64,000 nucleotides of DNA, taken from Candidatus Parachristensenella avicola (GTDB lineage: Bacteria; Bacillota; Clostridia; Christensenellales; UMGS416). A program made the translations under genes and the position numbers. Under the pieces are notes generated by a model. That model did not search any database. It was not told where the DNA came from and worked only from the letters and a program-made list of their open reading frames with translations. Shown piece after piece: positions 1 through 11,157 of the stretch (position 1 is its first letter; each line of letters begins with the position of its first letter). The stretch lies in the NCBI GenBank assembly GCA_904420205.1, contig CAJFUN010000007.1, positions 1 through 64,000 of the forward strand, in the 5' to 3' direction.

Positions 1-13
1 GGACATACTAAGA

Positions 14-49
14 CCCCCTATTGTAGTTCTATTTTCCTACATTAGGGGG
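14..49. terminator. Stem-loop beyond the end of the pyrimidine operon
   Basis: A 13-bp inverted repeat (arms 14-26 and 37-49, one mismatch) closes a 10-base loop. On the plus strand it is followed by CCTTTTGTC; on the minus strand the T-run is poor. It lies just downstream of the pyrD stop and probably ends transcription of the operon, or of a plus-strand gene to the left, or both. Confidence 0.55.
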
Positions 50-112
50 CCTTTTGTCTATTGTCCGTTTTTACTGGGGCCGTTCACCTTCCCTTGCCTT
101 TTTGTATGCGGT

Positions 113-1024
113 TTACCGGATCAGCGTATTGATCCAGTCATTGACGTCCGCAATGCCCTTTTCCTCCAGGAAAGCGTCCAATTCCTGGGCAATTCGCAGG
201 CAGGCGCCGGGATCCACCAGGTTGGCCGTGCCCACCATGACACAGGTCGCGCCGCAGAGCAAAAATTCCGCGGCATCCCGCCCGGTCATGACGCCGCCCA
301 TGCCGATCAGCGGAAGCCGCACGGCCTGGCGCACCTGATTAAGCATTCGCAGAGCAATGGGCTTCACCGCCGGGCCGGAAAGCCCACCGGTTACATTGCC
401 CAAAACCGGCCTGCGCCGATCCAGATCCACTGCCATGCCGGTCAGCGTATTAATGAGCGACAGCGCATCTGCGCCCGCCTCCTGAGCTGCCAAGGCGATC
501 TCGACAATGTCGGTCACGTTGGGCGAAAGCTTGACAACGAGCGGTTTATCGCAGCAAGGCTTCACCGCCGACACCACCTGCTCCACCAGCTCAGGGCGGG
601 TGCCCAACGCCGCGCCGCCATGGGCCACGTTCGGGCAGGAGATGTTCAACTCAATCAGCTTCACCGCATTTACGCCTCGCAACTTCTCGGCCACTTGGCA
701 GTATTCCTCAATGGCCGCGCCGGCGATATTGGCGATCAGCACAGTATCCAGCGTCTCAAGCTCCGGCAGATAGTGGTTCAGGAATGCGTCGATACCAGGG
801 TTCTGTAGGCCGACGGCGTTTAAGATACCCGAGGGTGTTTCCGCTATACGGGGGCCCGGATTACCTTCCCGCCGCTGCGCCGTCAGCGCCTTAAGGGAAA
901 TGCCGCCGATCTCATTGAGGTTCATATAAGGCTTAAACTCGCTTCCAAAGGCGAAGCATCCTGATGCGGCAACGATCGGATTTTTAAAAGGGACGCCGCA
1001 GAGATTGACCTGAAGCTTACTCAT
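113..1024 (-). CDS. pyrD: Dihydroorotate dehydrogenase B, catalytic subunit
   Basis: Oxidises dihydroorotate to orotate with FMN, the fourth step of UMP synthesis, in the cytoplasm. The 303-residue protein has the class 1B TIM barrel: an N-terminal KNPIVAASG segment, the ELNISCPN motif carrying the catalytic cysteine typical of class 1B enzymes, and a GMGGV phosphate-binding loop. Class 1B enzymes work as a PyrD2-PyrK2 complex, and pyrK lies directly upstream. The ATG at 1024 is chosen because the product then begins MSKLQVNLCGV as in the family; it lies inside the end of pyrK (8-base overlap), indicating translational coupling. A longer in-frame extension to 1165 is only the pyrK shadow. It is the last gene of the operon; a stem-loop follows. 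Confidence 0.95.
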   Translation of the reverse strand: MSKLQVNLCGVPFKNPIVAASGCFAFGSEFKPYMNLNEIGGISLKALTAQRREGNPGPRIAETPSGILNAVGLQNPGIDAFLNHYLPELETLDTVLIANIAGAAIEEYCQVAEKLRGVNAVKLIELNISCPNVAHGGAALGTRPELVEQVVSAVKPCCDKPLVVKLSPNVTDIVEIALAAQEAGADALSLINTLTGMAVDLDRRRPVLGNVTGGLSGPAVKPIALRMLNQVRQAVRLPLIGMGGVMTGRDAAEFLLCGATCVMVGTANLVDPGACLRIAQELDAFLEEKGIADVNDWINTLIR

Positions 1025-1796
1025 CCCAGGCCACCTCCTGAATTTGAAATACCGGTCCATCCTTGCAGACTCGCTTATAGTGCCAACCGTCTTCCGCCAA
1101 AATCTTGCAGGTGCAGACGGCGCAGCCGCCAATACCGCAGCCCATACGCTCTTCCAGCGACACATAACAGGGGATCTGCGGATATTCCTCCATTACCTTG
1201 GCCAACGCCTTAAACATAGGGGTGGGGCCGCAGGCATAGACTGCGTCATATCCGCCTTTCTGCAGCGCCGCTTTCAGCAGCTCGGTGACCCGCCCATGGA
1301 AACCGGCCGAGCCATCGTCGGTCGCAAGATGCAGGTTGGTTGCCTGAGAGAAGGCTTCTTTCGCGTAAACATACGCCTGGCTGCGGAAACCCAGGTAGCT
1401 GTCGAAAGCCACGTCAGGATGGGCTTGGGCCATCGTATACAGCGGAGCGCATCCGATGCCGCCGCCCACCAGGGCGCAGCGCCGGGCGCCGCCAGGCAGC
1501 GGGAATCCGTTGCCCAGCGGCCCCAGCACATCCAGCACCGTTCCAGCGCCGGACTGTACGATTCGCGCCGTCCCCTCTCCTTTTTGCTGGATAATAAGGG
1601 ATATCTGCCCCTCTTCGCGATCAATGCGGTGGATCGATATTGGCCGCCGCATCAAAAGCGCACCGTTTTCCGGCACCTTGATATGAACAAAGCTGCCCGG
1701 CTGAGCTTGCTCGGCAATCGCTGGGCAGGCCAGCACCAACTCATAAGTGTCCCGCGCCACGGGACAGCTGGATAAGATCTCACAGCGGTTATCCAT
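1017..1796 (-). CDS. pyrK: Dihydroorotate dehydrogenase B, electron transfer subunit
   Basis: FAD and [2Fe-2S] subunit that passes electrons from PyrD to NAD+. The 259-residue protein has a ferredoxin-reductase-like FAD domain (RRPISI FAD-binding motif near residue 50), an NAD-binding domain starting at the GGGIGCAPL motif near residue 111, and a C-terminal cluster segment with the cysteine pattern CGIGGCAVCTCK plus a later VCKDGPVF. All four cluster cysteines are present. The ATG at 1796 follows GGAGGCAGC. The gene lies 9 bases downstream of carB and overlaps pyrD by 8 bases, so the two subunits are probably made in equal amounts. Confidence 0.95.
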   Translation of the reverse strand: MDNRCEILSSCPVARDTYELVLACPAIAEQAQPGSFVHIKVPENGALLMRRPISIHRIDREEGQISLIIQQKGEGTARIVQSGAGTVLDVLGPLGNGFPLPGGARRCALVGGGIGCAPLYTMAQAHPDVAFDSYLGFRSQAYVYAKEAFSQATNLHLATDDGSAGFHGRVTELLKAALQKGGYDAVYACGPTPMFKALAKVMEEYPQIPCYVSLEERMGCGIGGCAVCTCKILAEDGWHYKRVCKDGPVFQIQEVAWDE

Positions 1797-1805
1797 GCTG
1801 CCTCC

Positions 1806-4800
1806 TTATGCCCGATGGGCGATCTCATGGAGTCCGCAAGGCGTCAGATCCGCTTCACCCTTGCCAAGCTTCAGTGAGGCGGCCAGCGCCCGGGCCGTAT
1901 CCAAGCTGGTCAGGCAGGTTAGCCCGTTTTCCACCGCCAGGCGGCGAATCTTAAAGCCCGTACGGCTGGAGTCGCGGCCATGGGTGGGCGTGTTGATAAT
2001 GAGCTTAAAGAAGCCCTGGCGAATTTTATCCTCCATGTCTGCCTCGTCGTGCACCACATTGGTTGGCACATAGGCATGGTTCAGCACATTGGCCGTACCC
2101 GGCGTAGCATATAGGTCATAGCCCATCATGGCCAGGTCCTCGGCGATCGCCACCAGCTCCTGCTTATCCTTGTTCTTCACCGAGAGCAGCACCGCACCGC
2201 TTTGGGGCACCTGCAAGCCTGCAGCGATCAGCCCTTTTAGAACCGCCTCGTTATAATCACGGGAGAGCCCTAGCACTTCGCCGGTGGATTTCATCTCCGG
2301 CCCCAAGGAAATTTCCAGGTTCGGCAGCTTCTCAAAGGAGAACACCGGCACCTTGATGGCAAAGTAGTCAGCCGAAGGATAAAGGCCTTCCCCATAGCCC
2401 TGCTGGGAAAGATCCATCCCCAGCGCAGCACGCACGGCCAAGCGAACCATGGGCACGCCGGTCACTTTGGAAATATAGGGTACCGTACGGGAGGAACGCG
2501 GGTTCACCTCAATGACGTAGAGCTGGTCGCGCATGACGATATACTGAATATTAATCATGCCTTTCACGTGCAGGTTCAGGGCCAGCTGACAGGTCACCTC
2601 GGTGACGCGTTCCACCATCTTTGCCGACAAGGACCGCGCAGGATATACGCTGATGGAGTCGCCGGAATGGACGCCAGCCCGCTCCACGTGCTCCATGATG
2701 CCGGGAATCAGCACGTGCTCGCCGTCGCAGATCGCATCTACCTCGATCTCTTGCCCCATGATGTACTGATCCACCAAAATGGGATGCTCCGGCGTACCAT
2801 ATTTTGTGATCGTCTCCATATATTCGCGGATATCCTGATCGTCATAGGCGATCTCCATGCCCTGCCCGCCCAGCACGTAGCTGGGACGCACCAGCACCGG
2901 ATAGCCTAACCGGTTGGCCGTCTCCAATGCCTCATCGGTGGTAAAGACCGTGCCGCCCTTAGGCCGCTCAATGCCCAGCCGCTCCAGCAGTTCGTCAAAG
3001 AGCTCCCGGTCTTCCGCCGCGTCGATATCCTCCAGCGCCGTGCCAAGGATGGTAAACCCTGCCTCCTTGACCGATTTGGCCAGCTTAATGGCCGTCTGCC
3101 CGCCGAACTGCACCAGCACGCCCACCGGCTGCTCCAGCTCCAGCACGTTCTCCACTTCTTCCGGGGTCAGCGGCTCAAAGTACAGCCGGTCTGAGGTATC
3201 AAAGTCGGTGGAAACCGTCTCCGGATTATTGTTGATGATGACGGTATCGTACCCGGCCTCTTTCAGGGCCCATACGGCGTGCACCGAACAGTAATCGAAT
3301 TCTACGCCCTGGCCAATACGAATGGGCCCCGAACCCAGCACCACCACCGTGGGCCGCCCGGAAGGCTGCGCCTCATTCTCCATGTCATAGCAGGAGTAGT
3401 AATAGGGCGTCTGGGCGTCAAACTCGGCGCCGCAGGTATCCACCATCTTATATACCGGCCAGATTTTCATCTCCCGGCGCATCTGCCGCACCTCGTCGGT
3501 CTTCATGCCGCACCAGCGGGCGATGGCCGAATCGGCAAATCCCATGCGCTTTACCTTGCGCATATGATCATAGGTCAGATAATCCTTCCCCTGCAGCTTC
3601 AGGGCTTCCTCCGCCTGCACCACGTTCTGCAGCTTGTAAAGATACCATGGGTCAATCCGGGTAATCTCATAGATCTGCTTGGGCTGCACGCCCCGGCGCA
3701 GCGCCTCCGTAACGGCAAAAATGCGCTCGTCGCTCTGCCGGTGCAGCAGCTTGACCAGTTCTTCATCGCTGTAAGCGGCCGCGTCGCGGAATTCCAGGGA
3801 ATCCATGCCCAGCTCCAAGGAGCGTACCGACTTGAGGAAAGCCGATTCAAAATTGGAACCGATGGACATCACCTCGCCGGTGGCCTTCATTTTCGTGCTG
3901 AGGGTCTTTTCCGCCTTGGTGAACTTATCAAAGGGCCAGCGTGGGAATTTGCACACCACATAGTCGATGGTGGGCTCAAAGCAGGCGAAGGTCTTGCCCG
4001 TCACGGCGTTAACAATCTCATCCAACCCGTAGCCGATGGCGATCTTGGTCGCCACCTTGGCAATGGGATAGCCGGTAGCCTTTGAGGCCAACGCCGAAGA
4101 ACGGGACAGGCGCGGATTCACCTCAATGACGTAATATTTCATTGAGTCGGTATCCAGGGCGTACTGCACGTTACAACCGCCCTCGATCTTCAAAGTGCGG
4201 ATGATATTAATGGCCGAGCTGCGCAGCATCTGATACTCCACATCGCGCAGCGTCTGGCTGGGGGCCACAACAATGGAGTCGCCGGTATGAATCCCCACAG
4301 GGTCGATATTTTCCATGGAGCAGATGGTAATGCAGTTGTCCTTGGCATCGCGCACCACCTCAAACTCAATCTCTTTCCAGCCCGCCACCGATTTCTCGAT
4401 CAAGCACTGCCCTACCCGGCTGCGCCGCAATCCGTCTGTACAGATCACGGCGAGCTCATCATGGTTATGGGCAAACCCGCCGCCGGAGCCTCCCAAGGTA
4501 TAGGCAGGACGGACGATCACCGGATAGCCCACCGAATCGGCAAAATTCAGGGCCGACTCTACGTCGTGGGTAATGATCGATTCAATACAGGGCTCTCCAA
4601 TTTGTTCCATGGTGTTTTTGAAGCCTTCGCGATCCTCCGCCCGATAGATGGTCTCCATGGTGGTACCCAGCAGCTTTACGCCCATCTCGTCCAGGAATCC
4701 GCATTCGGCCAGCTCCATGCCCAAGTTCAGGCCCGTCTGCCCGCCCAGCGTAGGCAGCAGCGAGTCGGGCCGCTCCCGCCGGATGATCGTCTTGAGCACC

Positions 4801-5015
4801 TCCGCGGTCAGCGGCTCCAGATATACCTTGTCGGCTATATCCAGATCCGTCATGATAGTAGCCGGGTTAGAGTTCACCAATACGACCTCCAGACCCTCTT
4901 CCTTCAGGGCGCGGCAGGCCTGGGTGCCGGCATAGTCGAACTCAGCAGCCTGACCAATGATGATGGGGCCGGAACCGATCACCATCACCTTATTGATTTG
5001 GGGATTTTTAGGCAT
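1806..5015 (-). CDS. carB: Carbamoyl-phosphate synthase, large subunit
   Basis: Makes carbamoyl phosphate from bicarbonate, ATP and the ammonia delivered by CarA. At 1069 residues it has the full family length and the usual internal duplication. The first ATP-grasp half starts with a GSGPIIIGQAAEFDY segment near residue 14; the second half repeats it (GSGPIRIGQGVEFDY) near residue 555. ATP-grasp signatures VRPAYTLGGSGGG and VRPSYVLGGQG are intact, as is EVNPRLSRSSALASK. The C-terminal MGS-like allosteric domain covers roughly the last 140 residues. The ATG at 5015 has AAGGAGGGCTGGATA before it. It sits between carA (14-base gap) and pyrK. No separate arginine-pathway copy is visible here, so this enzyme may serve both pathways; that is inference. 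Confidence 0.97.
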   Translation of the reverse strand: MPKNPQINKVMVIGSGPIIIGQAAEFDYAGTQACRALKEEGLEVVLVNSNPATIMTDLDIADKVYLEPLTAEVLKTIIRRERPDSLLPTLGGQTGLNLGMELAECGFLDEMGVKLLGTTMETIYRAEDREGFKNTMEQIGEPCIESIITHDVESALNFADSVGYPVIVRPAYTLGGSGGGFAHNHDELAVICTDGLRRSRVGQCLIEKSVAGWKEIEFEVVRDAKDNCITICSMENIDPVGIHTGDSIVVAPSQTLRDVEYQMLRSSAINIIRTLKIEGGCNVQYALDTDSMKYYVIEVNPRLSRSSALASKATGYPIAKVATKIAIGYGLDEIVNAVTGKTFACFEPTIDYVVCKFPRWPFDKFTKAEKTLSTKMKATGEVMSIGSNFESAFLKSVRSLELGMDSLEFRDAAAYSDEELVKLLHRQSDERIFAVTEALRRGVQPKQIYEITRIDPWYLYKLQNVVQAEEALKLQGKDYLTYDHMRKVKRMGFADSAIARWCGMKTDEVRQMRREMKIWPVYKMVDTCGAEFDAQTPYYYSCYDMENEAQPSGRPTVVVLGSGPIRIGQGVEFDYCSVHAVWALKEAGYDTVIINNNPETVSTDFDTSDRLYFEPLTPEEVENVLELEQPVGVLVQFGGQTAIKLAKSVKEAGFTILGTALEDIDAAEDRELFDELLERLGIERPKGGTVFTTDEALETANRLGYPVLVRPSYVLGGQGMEIAYDDQDIREYMETITKYGTPEHPILVDQYIMGQEIEVDAICDGEHVLIPGIMEHVERAGVHSGDSISVYPARSLSAKMVERVTEVTCQLALNLHVKGMINIQYIVMRDQLYVIEVNPRSSRTVPYISKVTGVPMVRLAVRAALGMDLSQQGYGEGLYPSADYFAIKVPVFSFEKLPNLEISLGPEMKSTGEVLGLSRDYNEAVLKGLIAAGLQVPQSGAVLLSVKNKDKQELVAIAEDLAMMGYDLYATPGTANVLNHAYVPTNVVHDEADMEDKIRQGFFKLIINTPTHGRDSSRTGFKIRRLAVENGLTCLTSLDTARALAASLKLGKGEADLTPCGLHEIAHRA

Positions 5016-5029
5016 TATCCAGCCCTCCT

Positions 5030-6088
5030 TTACTGATTTTCACGGATCATATCCAGAAATTCGTCAAACAGATAGCCCGTATCCTTGGGGCCGGGACTGG
5101 CCTCGGGATGATACTGCACGGTAAAGGCCTTAAGCTCCGGATAAACCAGCCCCTCCACCGTTTGGTCATTCCAGGAGCGATGGCTTACGACGGCTCCCTG
5201 GGGCAGGTGTTCATCATCCACCGCATAGCCGTGGTTTTGGCTCGTTATGTAAACGCGATCCTTTTTCAGGTCCTTCACCGGGTGATTGGAGCCGTGATGG
5301 CCGTATTTAAGCTTCTTCGTACGGCCGCCCAGCGCCATGGCCAGCAGCGAATGGCCCATACAGATGCCGAAGATGGGCAGCTTCCCCACCAGGCCCTTCA
5401 GGTTTTCAATCTCTTTCACGTTGTCGGCCGGATCTCCGGGGCCCGGAGACAGCATCAGGCCGTCAAATTTCTCCTTCAGGATCTCTTCCGGCGGCGTCCA
5501 AGAAGGATAGACCGTCAGATGGCACTTTCTACGGCGCAGGGAGGATAAAATGGAGGCTTTCACGCCGTAATCCATCACGGCAATGCGCGGCCCGCTGCCG
5601 GGGATCTCAAACTTTTCCGGCGTCGTGACCGATTCGGCAGGGTTATCGATATGATAACGGCGCACCTGCTCCATCTGCTCCGGCGTGGGCGGGCGCTGGG
5701 TGATGATGCCCCGCATTGTGCCCTCGCTGCGCAGCTTTCGGGTCAGGGCTCGGGTATCGATCCCCTGGATGCCCATAATATGATGGCGGCGCAGATAGTC
5801 GTTCAGCGAACCCTCGGAATGCCAGTTGGAGGGCACCTCGCAAATCTCCCGGGCCACGATTCCCTTTACCTGGGGTTTGGTGGATTCCGGATCCTCCCAA
5901 TTGACACCGTAATTACCAATCAACGGATAGGTCATCATGATGATCTGCCCGTAATAGGAGGGGTCGGTAAAGGCTTCCTGGTAACCGGTCATACCGGTAT
6001 TGAACACAACCTCGCCGATGGAATCGTTCATGGCGCCAAAGGCCTCGCCCTCATACATGGTGCCGTCTTCCAGCGTTAGATAGGCCAC
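5030..6088 (-). CDS. carA: Carbamoyl-phosphate synthase, small (glutaminase) subunit
   Basis: Hydrolyses glutamine and channels ammonia to CarB. The 352-residue protein has the N-terminal CPSase_sm_chain domain (starts AYLTLEDGTMYEGEAFG) and a C-terminal class I glutamine amidotransferase domain from about residue 168. The nucleophilic cysteine lies in FGICMGHSLLA, and the His-Glu pair in YHPEASPGP, so the triad is intact. Translation starts at GTG 6088, preceded by AGGAGATGATATT; a methionine start is not available close by. It is followed 14 bases later by carB. Confidence 0.96.
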   Translation of the reverse strand: MAYLTLEDGTMYEGEAFGAMNDSIGEVVFNTGMTGYQEAFTDPSYYGQIIMMTYPLIGNYGVNWEDPESTKPQVKGIVAREICEVPSNWHSEGSLNDYLRRHHIMGIQGIDTRALTRKLRSEGTMRGIITQRPPTPEQMEQVRRYHIDNPAESVTTPEKFEIPGSGPRIAVMDYGVKASILSSLRRRKCHLTVYPSWTPPEEILKEKFDGLMLSPGPGDPADNVKEIENLKGLVGKLPIFGICMGHSLLAMALGGRTKKLKYGHHGSNHPVKDLKKDRVYITSQNHGYAVDDEHLPQGAVVSHRSWNDQTVEGLVYPELKAFTVQYHPEASPGPKDTGYLFDEFLDMIRENQ

Positions 6089-6118
6089 AATATCATCTCC
6101 TTACATCCGTCATAGGCT

Positions 6119-7033
6119 TTACCTGGAAGCGCTCAGCGCATCCATGATATCCTCTTTCATCTTGTAGGCTTCTTCCCGGGCCGCTGTGACAAAGTCCTCA
6201 GTCTGCCACTTTTTCCAGGCGCACAGCAGGCTGCGGGAAGCGTTGACCACCGCGCCGCGCTTCTTCTCGTCGAACATCCCCACCAGGTCCTTGCCTTTGG
6301 CGCCTTGCGCGCCATAGCCCGGCAGCAGAAAGAAGGTGTGCGGCATACGCCGGCGCAAAGCCGCCCCCTGCTCGGGATGCGTGGCGCCCACCACAGCCCC
6401 CGCCCGCGAGTAGCCATAGCTGCCGACACTGTCGCTCCCCCATTGGTTCACCAAGTCGGCCACCGCTTCATAGACGGTGCGGCCGTCTTCCAAGCGCATA
6501 TCCTGTAGCTGGCTGGATGAGGGGTTGCTGGTTTTGACCAGAAGGAAAATTCCCCGGTCATATTCCTGGCAGGCCTTCAAAAAGGGCGCTACGCCATCAA
6601 TCCCTAGGTAGGGGTTGATGGTGGCGAAATCCGCCGAAAAGGTTCGCACCGTTCGGTCGTTCAAGGGCGTCTCGCCCAGGTAGGCGTTGGCATAGGCTTC
6701 GCTGGTGGCCCCGATGTCGTTGCGCTTCACATCCAGGATCACATAAAGGCCGTTCTCCTTGGCATAGCGCACCGTTTCCTCCATGGCCGCCATGCCCGGC
6801 ATGCCGTACATTTCGTAATAGGCCGCTTGCACCTTCACGCAGGGGACGATCTCCTTCAATCCGTCCACCAGCGCCTTGTTATAGGCCAGGATCGCGCCTG
6901 AAGCGCCCACCAAGTTACTGGTATCGAATTGAGCGGCAAAGCGCTCTGGCAAGTATTCCAGGCGGGTATCCAGCCCCAGGGCGGTCGGGTTTTCCCTGTC
7001 CTCTATGGCCTCAATGAGCCGATCCACGATCAT
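6119..7033 (-). CDS. pyrF: Orotidine 5'-phosphate decarboxylase, subfamily 2
   Basis: Decarboxylates OMP to UMP, the last step of the pathway. The 304-residue product is longer than the common 230-240-residue form and carries the DVKRNDIGATSEAYA catalytic stretch of the subfamily 2 enzymes (the K-N-D set of the Asp-Lys-Asp network). The ATG at 7033 is taken because GGAGGAGCGCC lies directly upstream; an upstream extension to 7093 lacks a ribosome site and family similarity. It lies between pyrC and carA, 30 bases from carA. Confidence 0.95.
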   Translation of the reverse strand: MIVDRLIEAIEDRENPTALGLDTRLEYLPERFAAQFDTSNLVGASGAILAYNKALVDGLKEIVPCVKVQAAYYEMYGMPGMAAMEETVRYAKENGLYVILDVKRNDIGATSEAYANAYLGETPLNDRTVRTFSADFATINPYLGIDGVAPFLKACQEYDRGIFLLVKTSNPSSSQLQDMRLEDGRTVYEAVADLVNQWGSDSVGSYGYSRAGAVVGATHPEQGAALRRRMPHTFFLLPGYGAQGAKGKDLVGMFDEKKRGAVVNASRSLLCAWKKWQTEDFVTAAREEAYKMKEDIMDALSASR

Positions 7034-7099
7034 GGCGCTCCTCCTATTTGCATTTTTATTTGTTATGCTGTATATTATACATCTTTTTGTCAATGCCCG

Positions 7100-8383
7100 C
7101 TAGCCGTCAAACCGGTAAGCGATGCGTCCGTTTACCAAGGTTGCCACGGCGCGGCCCGTTACCTTCCAGCCGTCAAAGGGCGTATTCTTCCCTTTGGAGG
7201 CAAAATCCTGCGCGCAAATGGCATATTCGGTGTTTAGGTCAGCCAGCGTCACGTCGGCCGGCGCGCCCGGCTTCAGCGTGCCGCCCTCCAGGCCCAGGAT
7301 ACGGGCAGGCGTGCAGCTCATGGCCTCTACCATTCGCGGAAGGGAAAGGATGCCGGGTTTGACCAGATAAGTATAGCTCAACGCCAGCGACGTTTCGATG
7401 CCCGATATCCCGTTGGCCGCCTGGTGGTACTCCACCAGCTTATCGTCTCGGTGATGGGGCGCGTGGTCGGTCACAATGGCGTCCACCGTGCCGTCGGCAA
7501 TGGCGCGGGCCACTGCCTGCCGGTCCGCCTCAGTGCGCAGCGGCGGGTTAACTTTGGTATAGGTCGAATAGCCGTCCACCAGTTCCTCTGTGGCGGCAAA
7601 GTAATGGGGGCAGCTTTCGCAGGTTACCTGAATGCCGTTATCCTTGGCCCATCGGATCATCGAAAGTGCCCTAGCCGTGGAAACATGCGCGATATGTACC
7701 GGCAGCCCCAGCTGGCCGGCCAGCATTAGCTCTCGGGCCACCATGATCTCTTCGGCCGCAGCAGGGATTCCCCGCAGGCCCAGCCGCGTAGAGACGGCGC
7801 CTTCGTTCATGTCGCCGCCCTCTGCCAGCGTAAGATCCTCGCAGTGGGAAATCAGCTTCAGCCCGAAGGCTGCGGCGTATTGCATGGCCAGCATCATTTT
7901 GCGGCTATCTGCCACCGGCCGGCCATCGTCCGATAAGGCTACGCATCCGGCGTCTTTCAGCTCCGCCGCCTCCGTGATCTCCCTTCCCTGCTGACCCTTG
8001 GTAATCGCGCCGATCGGGTATACTTTCACCGATCCTTCCCGGCGGGCAATATCCAGAATCCGCGTTGTCACTGCAGCGTTATCGTTGACCGGCGAGGTGT
8101 TCGGCATGCAGCATACGGCGGTAAAGCCGCCCTTGGCCGCCGCCGCCGTGCCCGTGCGGATGGTTTCCTTATATTCAAGTCCCGGTTCCCGCAGATGCAC
8201 GTGCATATCGATGAGTCCCGGCATGGCATAAAGCCCCTGGGCATCGATTGTCTCCAGGCCATCGGCTGTCAATCCACGGCCCAGCCGAACGATGCGCCCT
8301 TCGGCTAACTCAATGTCCATGACTTCATCGATCCCCTGGCTGGGATCGACCACATGCGCGCCTCGAATCAGCATTCCGCTCAT
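7100..8383 (-). CDS. pyrC: Dihydroorotase, class I
   Basis: Cyclises N-carbamoyl-aspartate to dihydroorotate. The 427-residue amidohydrolase carries the metal-binding motifs in order: [10 protein letters not shown] near residue 60, a HCED histidine, HIAHVST, and TDHAPHH near residue 305. No carbamylated lysine is expected in this class; the bridging Asp motif ALSDDGR is present. The ATG at 8383 follows AAGGAGGGGTGAAGC and overlaps the pyrB stop in an ATGA arrangement. Confidence 0.95.
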   Translation of the reverse strand: MSGMLIRGAHVVDPSQGIDEVMDIELAEGRIVRLGRGLTADGLETIDAQGLYAMPGLIDMHVHLREPGLEYKETIRTGTAAAAKGGFTAVCCMPNTSPVNDNAAVTTRILDIARREGSVKVYPIGAITKGQQGREITEAAELKDAGCVALSDDGRPVADSRKMMLAMQYAAAFGLKLISHCEDLTLAEGGDMNEGAVSTRLGLRGIPAAAEEIMVARELMLAGQLGLPVHIAHVSTARALSMIRWAKDNGIQVTCESCPHYFAATEELVDGYSTYTKVNPPLRTEADRQAVARAIADGTVDAIVTDHAPHHRDDKLVEYHQAANGISGIETSLALSYTYLVKPGILSLPRMVEAMSCTPARILGLEGGTLKPGAPADVTLADLNTEYAICAQDFASKGKNTPFDGWKVTGRAVATLVNGRIAYRFDG

Positions 8384-9306
8384 GCTTCACCCCTCCTTGT
8401 CAGCAAAAACATTACCGCCATGCGGACGGCCACGCCGTTGGTCACCTGCTCCTGGATCACAGAATCGGGACCGTCGGCCAGAAAACTAGAGATTTCCACG
8501 CCCCGGTTCATGGGGCCCGGATGCATCACAAGGGCATGGGGTTTTGCCAGCGCCAATCGCTCGTCGTTCAAGCCAAAGCGCGCGTGATATTCCCGCACCG
8601 ATGGAAACAGGCCCGCCTGCTGGCGCTCCAGCTGGATGCGCAGTCCCATGACCACGTCAGCGTCCCGGACTGCCTCCTCAACCCGGCTCGTCACCCGCAC
8701 GCCCATCTGCTCCAGGCAGGGCGGCATCATGGTGGGCGGGCCGGATAGCGTAACCTCTGCCCCCATGGTTCTCAGCCCCCAGATATTGCTGCGGGCCACG
8801 CGGCTGTGCAGCACATCACCAATAATAGCCACATGAAGGCCTTTCAGGCTGCCCAACTTCTCCCGCATGGTCAGCATATCCAGCAGCGCTTGGGTGGGGT
8901 GCTCATTCATGCCGTCGCCGGCATTGATCACCGAAGCCCGGGTATATTGGCTCAATAGGTGAGGCGCGCCAGACATGGGATGCCGGATGATGATGATATC
9001 GGTTCCCATCGCATCCAGGGTACGGCCCGTATCGATCAGCGTTTCGCCTTTGGCCACCGAGGAGGTGGAGGCCGATATATTGGCGGCGACACCCGACATG
9101 TATTTAGCAGCCAGTTCAAAGCTCATCCGCGTGCGGGTGCTGTTCTCATAGAAAAGCGTGACGATGGACTTGCCCTGCAGATGGGGCGTTTTTTTGTTCG
9201 GCGCCGACAGGATGCTTTTCAGCCGGGCGGCCGTATCCAAGATCTCCGTAATCTGCTCCGCGCTGACGCCCCGCAGGCCCAGCAAATCCTTTTGCTTTTT
9301 GACCAT
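8380..9306 (-). CDS. pyrB: Aspartate carbamoyltransferase, catalytic chain
   Basis: Joins carbamoyl phosphate and aspartate. The 308-residue protein has the carbamoyl-phosphate motif [12 protein letters not shown] near residue 55, the [11 protein letters not shown] motif near residue 134, and the aspartate-domain [11 protein letters not shown] motif near residue 264. The ATG at 9306 is preferred over an upstream ATG at 9333 because AAGGATGG precedes it and the protein then starts close to other PyrB enzymes. No pyrI regulatory chain is present, as in Bacillus. It overlaps pyrC by 4 bases. Confidence 0.95.
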   Translation of the reverse strand: MVKKQKDLLGLRGVSAEQITEILDTAARLKSILSAPNKKTPHLQGKSIVTLFYENSTRTRMSFELAAKYMSGVAANISASTSSVAKGETLIDTGRTLDAMGTDIIIIRHPMSGAPHLLSQYTRASVINAGDGMNEHPTQALLDMLTMREKLGSLKGLHVAIIGDVLHSRVARSNIWGLRTMGAEVTLSGPPTMMPPCLEQMGVRVTSRVEEAVRDADVVMGLRIQLERQQAGLFPSVREYHARFGLNDERLALAKPHALVMHPGPMNRGVEISSFLADGPDSVIQEQVTNGVAVRMAVMFLLTRRGEA

Positions 9307-9325
9307 GTTTCCATCCTTTCTTCGA

Positions 9326-10485
9326 TTACCCATGCGCCAGCAACCTGGCCAGAGGCGTCCGATGTACCTTCATGGCGCCTTTGGGGCAGAATTCCTGGCA
9401 ACAGAAACAGCGAATGCATGCCTTCCGGTTAATCCGCGGCCGTCTGTCCTCCATAGCGATCGCCTTAGCGGGACAGAGGCGGGCGCATCCGCCGCACCCT
9501 ACGCATTCCTCCGCCTGCAGCTTTGGCGTTGAAGCCAGCGCCCAATCCATTAGCCCTGCGGCAGCCCGTCCAAAGATTCCGGTCGAATCCCGGCTAAAGC
9601 GCAGGGAGCGGACGGTTCCCACGCGCTTGTAGTCGGCTACCACCTGCGTCCTCCAGTCGGGACCCATAATGTCCAGCTTCCCGGGATCATCGGGAATCAG
9701 CCCGCGGCAAATCGCCGCTGCCAACGTAGGTACTTCGCCGGGCTTTAACCCGATAAGCGCCGCCGCCAGCAAATCGGCCGCATGGGGGCTTGGCGACGCC
9801 AGTATAAGGCCGATAGGCCGCGCCTCGCCGGCGGTCGGTCCGTTCCCCTCCATCCCCACCACCGCATCGATCAGGCATAGACGGGGACAGAAATATTCGT
9901 TGAGATCAACGATCATATCAGCGAAATCCGAAGGATTGGGAAAGCGGTAATGATATTCCGGCTTGACCGTACCAGGAACGGCGCCAAAGAGGTTCTTTGC
10001 CGCCGCACTCATGGACATCATGCCGTGAGTTTTAAGCTTGGAAACGTTAATGACGGCATCTGCCCGGTCCAGCCAGGCCGTATAGGTGAAGTTTTTTGCA
10101 ACCCGGGCATCTGCATATGCGGCCTCTTTCACGGAAAAGTCCCGGTTCAATAGAGCGCCGGCAGCTTCAACCTGCCGCATTCCCGTGGCAGAGTACACGT
10201 GCTCCACATAGGCTTTGGTATACAGGCCTCCGGGGCTATCGCCGATAACGACCTCCGCGCCCCGAACCTTGAGCTGCTCTGTCAAGGCGCACAGCAGAGC
10301 GGGATGGGTTGTCGCCGCCGCATCCGGTTTCATGGCGGAAACCAGGTTCGCCTTGACCGCGATACGCATGCCCGGCTTCACCCATTCAAGGCCGCCCAAG
10401 GGCTCCATCGCCGCCTCCAGCGCCCGGGTAACCGCCGCCCGGTCGTAGCTTCGGCATTCCGCCAAGGACACCTTACAGCGTTCCA

Positions 10486-10486
<1 letters not shown>
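9326..10486 (-). CDS. DUF362 protein with two [4Fe-4S] ferredoxin sites, in the pyr operon
   Basis: A 386-residue cytoplasmic protein with an N-terminal DUF362 domain (up to about residue 300) and a C-terminal bacterial ferredoxin segment at about 328-367 with two complete CxxCxxCxxxCP sets ([12 protein letters not shown] and [12 protein letters not shown]). No signal peptide is seen. The function of DUF362 proteins is not established; the clusters imply electron transfer. The start is GTG 10486, with TTTGGGAGATGTA in front; its first base is the last base of the pyrR stop codon. It sits where Bacillus has the uracil permease pyrP. Its place in the operon hints at a link to dihydroorotate oxidation or to another redox step, but that is inference. 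Confidence 0.85.
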
Positions 10487-11140
<654 letters not shown>

Positions 11141-11157
11141 ACAGGTCTACTGCTGCT

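Noticed and set aside
1044..1775. 243-codon open frame opposite pyrK (and similar long frames opposite carB and spoIIE)
   Set aside because: Antisense frames arising from GC-rich codon bias; the minus-strand genes have full family motifs and ribosome sites.
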